From Sphingomonas populi (GTDB taxonomy: Bacteria > Pseudomonadota > Alphaproteobacteria > Sphingomonadales > Sphingomonadaceae): a DNA stretch of 64,000 bases. This document shows, piece after piece, positions 34,401 to 43,330 of this stretch. The notes below the pieces were generated by a model. That model was given only the letters and a program-made list of their open reading frames with translations. It was not told where the DNA came from and ran no database searches. The stretch is from contig NZ_SGIS01000004.1 of assembly GCF_004208535.1 (NCBI RefSeq), forward strand, positions 62,001 through 126,000, read 5' to 3'. How positions within the stretch are numbered: the first letter of the stretch is position 1; each line of letters begins with the position of its first letter. The translations under genes were made by a program, and so were the position numbers.

Positions 34401-34424
34401 ATTTGCACGTTGAACCGTGCAAAT
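34401..34424. promoter_or_regulatory. 24-bp perfect palindrome, candidate operator
   Basis: ATTTGCACG-TTGAAC-CGTGCAAAT: 9-bp perfect arms with a 6-base centre, in a low-GC intergenic stretch. The size and symmetry fit a dimeric regulator site rather than a terminator. It lies upstream of the 26-codon ORF on the minus strand. No regulator gene is adjacent. Confidence 0.5.
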
Positions 34425-34539
34425 CTGACGATGAACTGTTTATTCTCGCGAAATTAGGTTGCTCCAAATCGTCTGATTGTCACCCCAGCGCTAGCAAATA
34501 GCCCGCGCCACCGCAGCTTACGCGGGCATGACGGTCGTG

Positions 34540-34562
34540 GGGCGGGGTATGCGACCCCGCCC
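34540..34562 (-). terminator. Hairpin downstream of purB
   Basis: A 9-bp perfect stem (gggcggggt/accccgccc, loop atgcg) starts 9 bp past the purB stop on the minus strand. There is no T-run, so it would act as an mRNA end stabiliser or a weak terminator. Confidence 0.4.
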
Positions 34563-34570
34563 GATCCGCA

Positions 34571-35884
34571 TTATTCTCCGAACACGCGCGCGAAGATCGT
34601 GTCGACATGCTTGAGGTGATAGCCGAGATCGAACTTGTCCTCGATCTCCGCGACGGACAGCGCCGCCGTCACATCGGTATCGGCCTTGAGCAGTTCGAGC
34701 AGCGACAGTTCGCCGTCCGACTCCCACACCTTCATCGCGTTGCGCTGGACGAGGCGGTACGAATCCTCGCGGCTCACCCCGGCCTGCGTCAGCGCGAGCA
34801 GCACGCGCTGCGAGTGAACGAGGCCGCCCATCTTGTCCAAATTCTTCTGCATCCGCGCCGGATAGACCAGCAGCTTGTCGATCACGCCGGTCAGCCGCGC
34901 GAGCGCGAAATCGAGCGTGATCGTCGCGTCGGGCGCGATATAGCGTTCGACCGAGGAGTGGCTGATGTCGCGTTCATGCCACAAAGCGACATTCTCCAGC
35001 GCCGGCACGACCGCGCTGCGCACCATGCGCGCGAGGCCGGTGAGGTTCTCGGTCAGCACGGGGTTGCGCTTGTGCGGCATCGCCGAGGAACCCTTTTGCC
35101 CTGGCGAGAAATATTCTTCGGCCTCCAGCACTTCGGTGCGCTGGAGATGGCGCACCTCGATCGCGAGCCGCTCGATCGACGAGGCGATCACGCCGAGCGT
35201 CGCGAAATACATCGCGTGCCGGTCGCGCGGGATCACCTGGGTCGAAACCGGCTCGACCGTGAGGCCGAGCTTGGCGGCGACATGCGCCTCCACCGCCGGA
35301 TCGATATTGGCGAAGGTGCCGACCGCGCCCGAGACCGCGCAGGTCGCGATGTCCGCGCGTGCCGCCTCCAGCCGCGCCTTGCAGCGGGCGAACTCGGCAT
35401 AGGCTCCGGCCAGCTTCAGCCCGAACGTGACCGGCTCGGCATGGATGCCGTGGCTGCGGCCGATCGTCGGCGTCATCTTGTGCTCATAGGCGCGCGTCTT
35501 GATCGCTGCGAGCAGCGCGTCGAGATCGGCGAGCAGGATGTCGCTGGCGCGGACGAGCTGCACCGACAGGCAGGTGTCGAGCACGTCCGACGAGGTCATG
35601 CCCTGATGCATGAAGCGCGCTTCGTCGCCGACCTGCTCGGCCACCCACGTCAGGAAGGCGATCACGTCATGCTTGGTGACCGCTTCGATCGCGTCGATCG
35701 CGGCGACGTCGATCGCCGGGTTGGTCGCCCACCAGTCCCACAGCGCTTTCGCGGCCGATTTGGGCACGACGCCGAGGTCGGCGAGCGCTTCGGTGGCGTG
35801 CGCTTCGATCTCGAACCAGATGCGGAACCGCGCTTCGGGCGTCCAGATCGCGGTCATGTCAGGGCGGGAGTAACGGGGGACCAT
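34571..35884 (-). CDS. purB: Adenylosuccinate lyase
   Basis: 437 residues of the fumarase/aspartase superfamily. The signature SSAMPHKRNP is near 264, TSSDVLDT supplies the substrate-binding segment, and GRSHGIHAEP carries the catalytic His region. It cleaves SAICAR to AICAR and adenylosuccinate to AMP in purine synthesis. It is monocistronic here, with a GC-rich hairpin after its stop. Confidence 0.97.
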   Translation of the reverse strand: MVPRYSRPDMTAIWTPEARFRIWFEIEAHATEALADLGVVPKSAAKALWDWWATNPAIDVAAIDAIEAVTKHDVIAFLTWVAEQVGDEARFMHQGMTSSDVLDTCLSVQLVRASDILLADLDALLAAIKTRAYEHKMTPTIGRSHGIHAEPVTFGLKLAGAYAEFARCKARLEAARADIATCAVSGAVGTFANIDPAVEAHVAAKLGLTVEPVSTQVIPRDRHAMYFATLGVIASSIERLAIEVRHLQRTEVLEAEEYFSPGQKGSSAMPHKRNPVLTENLTGLARMVRSAVVPALENVALWHERDISHSSVERYIAPDATITLDFALARLTGVIDKLLVYPARMQKNLDKMGGLVHSQRVLLALTQAGVSREDSYRLVQRNAMKVWESDGELSLLELLKADTDVTAALSVAEIEDKFDLGYHLKHVDTIFARVFGE

Positions 35885-36090
35885 CGGGATTCCTTTGCGC
35901 GGGGTAGCTCACATCACCGCAGAATCGACACGGACTCGCGATGAGCCGCGCGTTAGCAGGGATGAGCCGAGCCTTCAAATATCGTTACGGTGAACCATTG
36001 TGTTGGATGAGGGGTTGTTACCCTGAATGTTCTCGCAGTGGAGACGCGGTGATGAGCAGAACAGTATCAGTAACTGCAATGGAGAGTTAT

Positions 36091-36585
36091 ATGAAAAAGG
36101 CAATTCTTCTGTGCGCGGCGATGAGCTTTGCTGTGCCCGCATTCGCGCAAGCGCCGCAAGCGGCTCCGCAAGCCTCGCCGATGACGCAGACCGCGCCTGC
36201 GCAATCTAGCGCACCGGCCGCAAGTGACCCATCCGCAGCCGCGCCAGCCCAGGCCGCACCCGCCGCGCCGACCGATACTGCGCAGGCTCCGGCGCAGACC
36301 ACCGGCGAAACCGCACAGCAGCCCGCCTCGGGTGGCGCGCAAGTCGCGCAGGTCGTCGACACCGAGTTCGCGACTTATGACAAGAATAAGGATGGCGTGC
36401 TGAGCAAGGCCGAGTTCAGCGACTGGATGGTCGCGCTGAAGACCGCGAGCGACCCCAGCACCAAGGCCGAGGCGGCATCCACCAAGACCTGGGTTGGTCA
36501 GGCCTTCGCCAGCGCCGACAAGGACAAGAGCCGCACCGTGTCGAAAACCGAACTGACCGGCTTCCTGTCGCAGGGTAAATCGTAA
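36091..36585 (+). CDS. Secreted EF-hand protein
   Basis: 164 residues: a signal peptide (KKAILLCAAMSFAVPAFA), a long Ala/Pro/Gln-rich linker (about 20-85), then two EF-hands. The first loop is DKNKDGVLSKAE; the second is DKDKSRTVSKTE, where the usual Gly at loop position 6 is Arg, so calcium binding may be weaker. GGAG precedes the ATG at 36091. It is probably a periplasmic or surface calcium-binding protein. The function is unknown. Confidence 0.82.
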   Translation: MKKAILLCAAMSFAVPAFAQAPQAAPQASPMTQTAPAQSSAPAASDPSAAAPAQAAPAAPTDTAQAPAQTTGETAQQPASGGAQVAQVVDTEFATYDKNKDGVLSKAEFSDWMVALKTASDPSTKAEAASTKTWVGQAFASADKDKSRTVSKTELTGFLSQGKS

Positions 36586-36620
36586 GACGCTAACGAGGGG
36601 CGCCGGATCGCAAGGTCCGG

Positions 36621-36744
36621 CGTCGCCCCGGCGCAGGCCGGGGCCGCTGTGTGTGTGGCACTCGGTTGCCGATTACGCAGCGGCCTCGGCCCCTTCGGCT
36701 GGCTGGCAAGCCAGCCGCTCAGGACAGGCTTCGCCGGGGCGACG
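36621..36744. repeat. Palindromic repeat, copy 1 of the 'CGTCGCCCCGGCGCAGG' family
   Basis: The left end is cgtcgccccggcgcaggccg and the right end cgccggggcgacg, inverted. Other copies are at 53117-53205 and 60387-60474, all between genes. This copy has the most diverged centre. It lies between the convergent EF-hand and retropepsin genes. Confidence 0.8.
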
Positions 36745-38529
36745 TTATGGGATGACGTGGAAGCGCTTCGCTTCCTCGACAATCTCTGGATAGATCGCGA
36801 TCGCCGCCCACTTGTCGGCCTCCCCGGCATCTTTCTGGCCGAGCGCAATCTTCGCCAGACCCCGCCCATAGAGTGACCAGGCCAGCTTGGGATTGAGCGC
36901 CAGCGCCGCATCGTAATCGGCGATCGCGGCGGCGGGATCGCCCTTGCGCAACTGTACCAGCCCGCGACTGTCGAGGAACATCGGCTGCTTGCCGGCGCGT
37001 TTCAGGGCGCGGTTGCAATCGTCCAGCGCGGCGTCGAGATCCAGTCCGGCCTGCGCGCGCAGCCAGCAACGCGCGTTGAGCAGGCGCGGTAGCGCACTAT
37101 CTTCCGTGTGGCTGGCGATCACCGGGCCGAGCAGCGCGATCCCGCGCGCCGGCTGGTCAAGCCGGGCGAGCAGGTTCGCGATCGGCACCATGTCGAGCGA
37201 GGTCGCTGGGGTTGCCCGCGCCGCCGCGTCGGCATCGGCGAGCGCGCCGGTGCGGTCGCGTTCGCGCAGCCGCAGGATCGCGCGAATTCGCAGCAGCGCG
37301 CCATCGCTCGGGGCAAGCTGGAGCGCGCGCTCGATATCGGTGCGCGCGAGGCCACGCTGCCCGGCGATCTGATAGGCAAGCGCGCGGTCGCGGTAATAAT
37401 CGGCGGTGTTGGGCGCGAGCGTGATCGCCTGCGTCAGATCGGCGATGGCGTCGGCGACTGCGTGCTGGGCCATGCGCGCGCTGGCACGTCGGGCGAACTC
37501 GTCCGCCGTCTTGGGTGTGGTGGTGTCCGTCACCGGCGCGACGCGCTGGATGTCGGCAGGCAACAGCGCGCCCGGCGCAGCCGAAACCGGCACGGCGCCA
37601 ATGGTGCGGAACGCCTTGCCACCGCTGTAAGTGAAATAAATGCGGTGCTGGCTGCGCGCGACATAGATGTGGTGCGCGAGCATGTAATCGGCGCCGATCA
37701 GCATGTCGGGAGCGGTGTTGCTGGCGGAGATCGGCCCGTCGATCACGTCGAGCCGCGTCTTCAAGATGGTCTCGTCGCCGATCGCGACGCTCTCGACCGG
37801 CACGGTCCAGCCCGGAGTGGAGCGCCGACCGAAGCCGCCAATGCCGCGAATCGGCGTCACGCCCGGCCCGCTCAGCGCGATCCCCGCCTTTTCGGCGGCG
37901 TGGCGGCTGAGCAAGGTGTTGGGTGCGCCGCTGTCATATTCGCCGTCGATCGCGGCACCGTTGATGCGGACGGTCACGCGGAATTTCCGGTTGTTCGGAT
38001 TCTCTTCCTGCTCCAGCGCGGCGGTGAAAAACGGCTTGCCCGCCGCCCAATAGGCGATCGCCATATTCTTGCAGTCGTGCGGCTGGATCAGCTTGACCGA
38101 TCCGCCGGCAAGATCGAACTCGGTGTCGGCGAGCGCGAGCAGGTTTCGGCCGATCAGCCCGTTGCCGACATCGCTGCCGCCCACCAGAAATTGCACGTTG
38201 GTGAGCGCCCTGTCGGCGATCCCGAACTTCTTGATCGTAACCAGATCGGTCGAGGAATCGCCGCCGATGCCGATCAGCCGCAGCCCGAACGGCGCGGCAC
38301 CGATCTTCAGCCCCAGTTCGATCGCTTTCGCCTTGGGCATGACGCTGAAGAACGCGCCGCTATCGAGCCACAGCCGGGTTTCGATGTCGTTGATTTTCAC
38401 CGGCACGCTCACGCGCATGTTTTGCATCGTCACCGGCAGATCGGCGAGGACACCGAGCTTGCAGTCGGCGGCTGCGGCCGGTGCAGCGGGGAGGACGATA
38501 GCGGCGAGCAGAAGCGAAACCCGTAACAT
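36745..38529 (-). CDS. Secreted retropepsin-like protease with TPR repeats
   Basis: 594 residues with a signal peptide (LLLAAIVLPAAPAAAA). There are two retroviral-type aspartyl protease halves in tandem: RLWLDSGAFFSVMP near 53-66 and GEYDSGAPNTLLS near 195-208. The single chain could form its own active site from the two DSGA motifs. From about residue 330, at least five TPR-like helices follow (ADAIADLTQAITLAPNTADY, YRDRALAYQIAGQ), probably for partner binding. Substrate unknown; a periplasmic processing role is inferred. Confidence 0.82.
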   Translation of the reverse strand: MLRVSLLLAAIVLPAAPAAAADCKLGVLADLPVTMQNMRVSVPVKINDIETRLWLDSGAFFSVMPKAKAIELGLKIGAAPFGLRLIGIGGDSSTDLVTIKKFGIADRALTNVQFLVGGSDVGNGLIGRNLLALADTEFDLAGGSVKLIQPHDCKNMAIAYWAAGKPFFTAALEQEENPNNRKFRVTVRINGAAIDGEYDSGAPNTLLSRHAAEKAGIALSGPGVTPIRGIGGFGRRSTPGWTVPVESVAIGDETILKTRLDVIDGPISASNTAPDMLIGADYMLAHHIYVARSQHRIYFTYSGGKAFRTIGAVPVSAAPGALLPADIQRVAPVTDTTTPKTADEFARRASARMAQHAVADAIADLTQAITLAPNTADYYRDRALAYQIAGQRGLARTDIERALQLAPSDGALLRIRAILRLRERDRTGALADADAAARATPATSLDMVPIANLLARLDQPARGIALLGPVIASHTEDSALPRLLNARCWLRAQAGLDLDAALDDCNRALKRAGKQPMFLDSRGLVQLRKGDPAAAIADYDAALALNPKLAWSLYGRGLAKIALGQKDAGEADKWAAIAIYPEIVEEAKRFHVIP

Positions 38530-38543
38530 GCCGGCTCCCGGTG

Positions 38544-39227
38544 TCAGATCAGTCCCATCGCGCGTAAGCTACAATGCCCGTCGCTACCAATGATGATATG
38601 GTCATGTAGCGTGATGCCAAGCCGCTTTCCGGCCTCGCCGACTTTGCGTGTGATGTCGATATCGGCGCGGCTGGGGGAGGGGTCGCCGCTCGGGTGATTG
38701 TGGACGAGGATGATCGAGGCCGAGCCGAGATCGATCGCGCGGCGGATCACCTCGCGGGTATAGACCGGGGCTTCATCGACCGAGCCTTCGTTCATCACCT
38801 CGTCGCGAATCAGCATGTTGCGCGCGTTGAGGTGAAGCACGCGCACCCGCTCGATCGTATGATGCGCCATGTCGGCGCGCAGATAATCGAGCAGCGCCTG
38901 CCAATTGGCCAGCACCGGGCGCGCCGCCACCTCGGCCTTGACCAGGCGGATCGCGGCGGCATGCGCGATCTTGATCGCCGCGACCGATGTTTCGCCCATG
39001 CCGGAGACCCGCGCCAGCGCTTCGGGATCGGCGGTGAGCAGACCGCCGATCCCGCCGAATTCGGTGAGCAGCGCCTTGGCGAGCGGTTTTGTGTCGCGGC
39101 GCGGAATCGCCAGTGCGAGCAGATATTCGATCAGTTCATGGTCGAGCAGACCCTCGCCGCCCTGCTCGGTGAGCCGCTTGCGCAGCCGGGCGCGATGGCC
39201 CGTGTGATCGGAGTCGGGAACTGTCAT
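38544..39227 (-). CDS. radC: RadC/JAB1 domain protein
   Basis: 227 residues. An N-terminal helix-hairpin-helix region (GIGGLLTADPEALARVSGMGETSVAAIK) is followed by the JAB1/MPN metalloprotease-like core with HNHPSGDPSPSRAD near 172-185, the JAMM zinc motif. Despite the name, a direct role in DNA repair is not supported in E. coli. The start is at 39227; the neighbour is divergent. Confidence 0.93.
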   Translation of the reverse strand: MTVPDSDHTGHRARLRKRLTEQGGEGLLDHELIEYLLALAIPRRDTKPLAKALLTEFGGIGGLLTADPEALARVSGMGETSVAAIKIAHAAAIRLVKAEVAARPVLANWQALLDYLRADMAHHTIERVRVLHLNARNMLIRDEVMNEGSVDEAPVYTREVIRRAIDLGSASIILVHNHPSGDPSPSRADIDITRKVGEAGKRLGITLHDHIIIGSDGHCSLRAMGLI

Positions 39228-39295
39228 CGCCGTTCCTGCGATTAGTCCGCGTCGCTGTCGCGTGCAATCGGCGACGATGCGACTAAAGGAGACGC

Positions 39296-42200
39296 ATGAG
39301 CGGGCGTGCAGGCGAAGGCGTGACGGAAGAACCGAGCGAACAGCCGCTGGCCGAGCCGGCGCCGCCGCGCATCGGCTTCGCGCGGCTGCGGCGAATCCTG
39401 CTGGTGCTCGCGATCGTGCTGCTCGTCGCGTTGGTGACTGTGTGGTCTCAGCGCAAGCAGATCGCGCGCGGCTATGCCGACCGCTTCCTCGCCGCGCATC
39501 ATGTACCGGCGCGCTACCGCATCGCTGATCTCGGCTTCAACCGTCAGCGGTTGACCAACGTCGTGTTGGGTGATCCCGCGCATCCCGATCTGGTCGCGGA
39601 CTGGATCGAGCTCGATACGGTGGTTGGCACCGGCGGCGCGCGGGTGACGGGCGTGCGCGCCGGGCATGTCCGCGTGGCGGCGCGGCTGGTGGACGGAAAG
39701 CTGTCGTTCGGCACGCTCGACCGGCTGATCCCGGCATCGGGCGGCACCGCACCATTCGCGCTGCCGGCGATCCGGCTTGACATCGCAGACGCGCGATTGC
39801 GACTGGTGACGCCCTACGGCGTGGTCGGTGCGAAGCTGTCCGGGAGCGGCCCGCTCGATGACGGCTTCTCCGGCAAGGTCGCGGCGGTGAGCGACCAGCT
39901 CGCGAGCGGCGGCTGCACGTTGACGCAGGCGGAGCTGGCGCTCACGCTGACGACCCTCGCCGGGCAGCCGACGATCGCAGGGCCGGTGCGCGCCGCGCAG
40001 GGCGCGTGCGGCGGCATCGTCGCCGGCTTTCCGGCGGCGAGGATCACGGCGACGCTTGGCGCGCATCTCGAGCGCTGGAGCGGCGACGTGCGGCTTGCGG
40101 TGGACTCGGTGCGCGGCGCGGGCGCGCGTGCGGAAGCGATCGGCGGCGTGATCGGCTTCACCGGCACAGCGCGGGGCACCAGCGGCACTGCGGATTTGCG
40201 CAGCGGCGCGGCGAGCTTGCCCGGCGCGACCGGGCGTGGGCTGGGGTTCGCCGGCCGTTTCGCGGTCGCGGGGGCGCGGAGCGAGGTGTCGGGCACCGTG
40301 CGCGGCATCGGCATCACCGCCGACGCCGCGTTGCGGGATCGCATCGCCGCCTATCGCACCCGCGACGCCAGCACTCCGATCGCGCCGATCCTCAACGGGC
40401 TGGCGAGCGCGAGCGAAGCGGCGCTACGCTCGGCGGATGTGGATGCCGACGTCGCCGCGACGCTCGATGGCGCGACCGGGCGGGTGGCGCTGTCACGCCT
40501 CGCCGCGCAGAGCGCCTCGGGCGCGCGGCTGGTGGTGTCGGGTGGCAAGGGCATCGCCTATAACTGGCCCGGCGGCCGCGCGCTGATCAATGCCAATGCG
40601 ACGCTCGATGGCGGTGGCTTCCCAACCACCCGCCTGGCGCTTACGCAAGCGCAGCCCGGCGCCGCCATCACCGGCACCGCCACCCTCGCGCCCTACACCA
40701 CCGGCGGCGCGACGTTGGCACTGACGCCAGTAAGCTTCACCGCCACGCCGGGCGGCAACACCCATGTCGAGACGCAGGTCGCGCTGTCCGGGCCGCTTTC
40801 GGGCGGGCGCGTCGAGCGGCTGATCGCGCCGCTGTCGCTCTATTGGAACGGCCGCGACCGCGTGATCGTCAACCCGTCCTGCACGCCGCTTGCCGTAGCG
40901 CGCCTTACGGTATCGAGCCTCACGCTCGATCCGGCCAAGCTGACCCTGTGCCCGAGCGGCGCAGGGCTGGTGACGCTCGCCGGCGGCCACCTTGGCGGCG
41001 GCGCACGATTGTCCGCGACCAACCTGCGCGGCAACATCGGCGGCGCGCCGCTCACCCTTTCCGCGACCGGCGGCAGCGTGCGGCTCGGCGCGACCGGCTT
41101 CAGCCTCGCGGGCGTGTCGGCGAAACTCGGCCCGGCGGATCGCCAGACCCGGCTCGACTTCGCGGCACTCGAAGGCCGCGTCACCGGAAACGCCCTCGGC
41201 GGCAGCTTCACCGGTGGCGGTGGCCAGATCGCCAACGTGCCGCTCGCACTTTCGGGCGCGGCGGGGCGCTGGCGCTTCGCCGCCGGGAAACTCGCGCTCG
41301 ATGGCGCGCTGAGCGTCGCCGACAGCAACGCGACCCCGCGCTTCAAACCGCTCGCCGCGCAAAATGTCGCGCTTACGCTCGCAGGCGGCAAGATCACCAC
41401 CACCGGCACGTTGGTCGAGCCGACCAAGCAGGTCAAAGTCGCCGACGTGAGCATCGTCCACGATCTCGGCGACGCATCGGGCCATGCCGATCTCGCCGTG
41501 CCCGGCATCACTTTCGGCAAGGCGTTCCAGCCCGATGCGCTGACCCCGCTCACCTTCGGCGTGATCGCCGATGTCGCCGGCACGGTGAAAGGCGAGGGGC
41601 ATATCCGCTGGAATAAAGTCGGCGTCACCAGCGACGGCGTGTTCGGCACCGCCGGCACCGATCTCGCCGCCGCGTTCGGCCCGGTCACCGGCATCGCCGG
41701 CACGATCCGCTTCACCGATCTGCTCGCGCTAGAAAGCGCGCCCGCGCAGATCATCACCGTCAAGACGATCAACCCCGGCGTGCCGGTCAACGACGGTACG
41801 ATCCGGCTGCAAACGCTCGCCGGCGCGCGCGTGATGGTGGAGGACGGGCGCTGGCCGTTCGCGGGCGGCGCGCTTGTGCTCGAACCGACCCTGCTCGATT
41901 TCTCGCAACCCGTCGAACGCCACATGACCTTCCGGGTCAGTTCGCTCGATGCCGCGCAGTTCCTCCAGCAGTTCGATTTCAAGAATCTCGACGCGACCGG
42001 CAGTTTCGATGGCGTGCTGCCGATGATCTTCGACGAGAGCGGCGGGCGCATCGAGAATGGCCGGCTCACCGTCCAGGACGGCGGCGGCACGATCGCCTAT
42101 GTCGGCGACATCAGCCAGAAGGATCTCGGCACCTGGGGCAATTTCGCGTTCCAGGCGCTCAAATCGCTGCGCTATCGCAGCCTTGGCGTGGTGATGAACG

Positions 42201-42481
42201 GCCCGCTCGCCGGCGAGATGATCACCGAGGTCAAGTTCGCTGGCATCGCGCAGGGCAAGGGCGCCAAGCGCAACTTCCTGTTCGATCGGCTCCAGAAGCT
42301 GCCGCTCGTCTTCAACGTGACGATCCGCGCGCCCTTCCGCCAGCTCATCGATTCGGCGCAGTCCTTCTACGATCCCAAGCGGCTGATCGAACGCAACCTG
42401 CCCGCGCTGATGGAACAGCAGCGTAAGAAGGCCGCGCAAACGCCACCCGTTCAGCCCCCCGCAATCGAGACCGTGCCATGA
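39296..42481 (+). CDS. ydbH: YdbH-like AsmA-family envelope lipid-transport protein
   Basis: 1061 residues: one membrane anchor near 33-53 (RRILLVLAIVLLVALVTVW), then a long repetitive beta-rich periplasmic domain with many short segments of alternating polarity, ending in the YdbH-specific DVSIVHDLGDASGHADLAV and FKNLDATGSFDGVLPM. In E. coli YdbH acts redundantly with TamB and YhdP in moving phospholipids to the outer membrane. The next two genes are its known partners, strengthening the call. Its stop overlaps the ynbE ATG (ATGA). Confidence 0.88.
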   Translation: MSGRAGEGVTEEPSEQPLAEPAPPRIGFARLRRILLVLAIVLLVALVTVWSQRKQIARGYADRFLAAHHVPARYRIADLGFNRQRLTNVVLGDPAHPDLVADWIELDTVVGTGGARVTGVRAGHVRVAARLVDGKLSFGTLDRLIPASGGTAPFALPAIRLDIADARLRLVTPYGVVGAKLSGSGPLDDGFSGKVAAVSDQLASGGCTLTQAELALTLTTLAGQPTIAGPVRAAQGACGGIVAGFPAARITATLGAHLERWSGDVRLAVDSVRGAGARAEAIGGVIGFTGTARGTSGTADLRSGAASLPGATGRGLGFAGRFAVAGARSEVSGTVRGIGITADAALRDRIAAYRTRDASTPIAPILNGLASASEAALRSADVDADVAATLDGATGRVALSRLAAQSASGARLVVSGGKGIAYNWPGGRALINANATLDGGGFPTTRLALTQAQPGAAITGTATLAPYTTGGATLALTPVSFTATPGGNTHVETQVALSGPLSGGRVERLIAPLSLYWNGRDRVIVNPSCTPLAVARLTVSSLTLDPAKLTLCPSGAGLVTLAGGHLGGGARLSATNLRGNIGGAPLTLSATGGSVRLGATGFSLAGVSAKLGPADRQTRLDFAALEGRVTGNALGGSFTGGGGQIANVPLALSGAAGRWRFAAGKLALDGALSVADSNATPRFKPLAAQNVALTLAGGKITTTGTLVEPTKQVKVADVSIVHDLGDASGHADLAVPGITFGKAFQPDALTPLTFGVIADVAGTVKGEGHIRWNKVGVTSDGVFGTAGTDLAAAFGPVTGIAGTIRFTDLLALESAPAQIITVKTINPGVPVNDGTIRLQTLAGARVMVEDGRWPFAGGALVLEPTLLDFSQPVERHMTFRVSSLDAAQFLQQFDFKNLDATGSFDGVLPMIFDESGGRIENGRLTVQDGGGTIAYVGDISQKDLGTWGNFAFQALKSLRYRSLGVVMNGPLAGEMITEVKFAGIAQGKGAKRNFLFDRLQKLPLVFNVTIRAPFRQLIDSAQSFYDPKRLIERNLPALMEQQRKKAAQTPPVQPPAIETVP

Positions 42482-42711
42482 CCGAAACAGGATTGACGAA
42501 GCCGATGCGGAGACCGACGAGTCGCAGGATGAAGAGACGGATGATGATCGCAGGCGTGGTAACGCCGCTGCTGGCCTCGGGATGCATAAGCGTCAACGCG
42601 CCGGACAAGCCGATCGTCATCAATCTCAACATCAGCGTGACTCAGGAGGTCGTCTATCGTCTCGATGGCGAGGCGAAGTCGTTGATCCAGTCGAACCCGG
42701 GGATTTTCTGA
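42478..42711 (+). CDS. ynbE: YnbE-like outer-membrane lipoprotein
   Basis: 77 residues if translated from the coupled ATG at 42478. The lipoprotein signal MMIAGVVTPLLASGC makes the functional start possibly as late as 42529 or 42541. The short mature part, APDKPIVINLNISVTQEVVYR, is the YnbE hallmark. In E. coli YnbE joins YdbH to the outer membrane. Stop and next start overlap (TGATG). Confidence 0.85.
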   Translation: MTETGLTKPMRRPTSRRMKRRMMIAGVVTPLLASGCISVNAPDKPIVINLNISVTQEVVYRLDGEAKSLIQSNPGIF

Positions 42712-43082
42712 TGAAGACCGTTCGTAGCCTCGTCCTGATCGCCGCCGCCCTCGCTGCGGCAACCCCAGCCTTCGCCCAGCGCGATCCTGCGTATCAGGCG
42801 GCGCGCTCGGCGGGGCAGGTCGGCGAACAGCCCGACGGCTATCTCGGCGTGGTCGGCGCGGCCAGCCCGGAACTGCGCGCGCTGGTCAACAACATCAATA
42901 TCCAGCGCAAGGCGAAATACACCCAGACCGCCGCCGCCGGCGCGACCGTCGAGCAGATGGCCTTCACCTCGGGTTGCCGCCTGATCGCGGCGACCGCGCC
43001 GGGCGAGAAGTACAAGACGCCCGCCGGCACCTGGGCGACTCGCACCGCCGCGCCGCCCGAGCGTGATTCGCGCTGCGTTTGA
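42711..43082 (+). CDS. ydbL: YdbL family periplasmic protein (DUF1318)
   Basis: 123 residues with a signal peptide (KTVRSLVLIAAALAAATPAFA). The DUF1318 core is AARSAGQVGEQPDGYLG, VNNINIQRKAKYTQTAAAGATVEQM and YKTPAGTW. YdbL modulates the YdbH-YnbE pair. Its ATG overlaps the ynbE stop, completing a three-gene translational unit. Confidence 0.88.
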   Translation: MKTVRSLVLIAAALAAATPAFAQRDPAYQAARSAGQVGEQPDGYLGVVGAASPELRALVNNINIQRKAKYTQTAAAGATVEQMAFTSGCRLIAATAPGEKYKTPAGTWATRTAAPPERDSRCV

Positions 43083-43224
43083 GGAATATCGGCCCGGTTC
43101 GTTCGTCGCGCGGACAAACCGCACGCGGTTGCGAGCGCTACCATAGAAGAACCGGCGATGCCGCCGCCGGTAAATGTCGGGCGGCATAGCCAAAATCGCT
43201 ACTTTGCCGTGACTGCCGTTGCGG

Positions 43225-43253
43225 TTGACTTGGCTGCACCCCTTTTCTAAACG
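43225..43253 (+). promoter_or_regulatory. Candidate promoter of the ATP synthase Fo operon
   Basis: TTGACT (43225-43230) and TAAACG (43248-43253) with a 17-bp spacer, a good housekeeping sigma pattern. Transcription would begin around 43259, leaving a leader of about 70 bases before the chosen atpI start. Confidence 0.6.
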
Positions 43254-43284
43254 CACCGGCAACGGGGGTGATGCCCCATGTTTT

Positions 43285-43316
43285 CGTCGTCGCGCACCGC
43301 GCGGCGGCGTTTTCTT
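43285..43316 (+). terminator. Strong hairpin plus T-run in the atpI leader
   Basis: Arms 43285-43295 and 43299-43309 pair over all 11 positions (two as G-U in RNA) around a 3-base loop, followed by TTTTCTT. This is terminator-like and lies between the promoter and the preferred atpI start, with a smaller GGGG/CCCC hairpin just before it. It could attenuate the operon or end a short leader RNA. Confidence 0.55.
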
Positions 43317-43330
43317 ATCAGGATGCTGGG

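Larger units (their letters stand above)
34013..34570. other. 558-bp intergenic region, dnaJ to purB
   Basis: Most of it shows no conserved protein. It holds an imperfect hairpin at 34181-34219, a 26-codon minus-strand ORF at 34226-34306, a lower-GC stretch at about 34330-34490 with a perfect palindrome at 34401-34424, and a hairpin after purB at 34540-34562. The 60-codon plus-strand reading frame near 34016 looks accidental. Confidence 0.6.
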
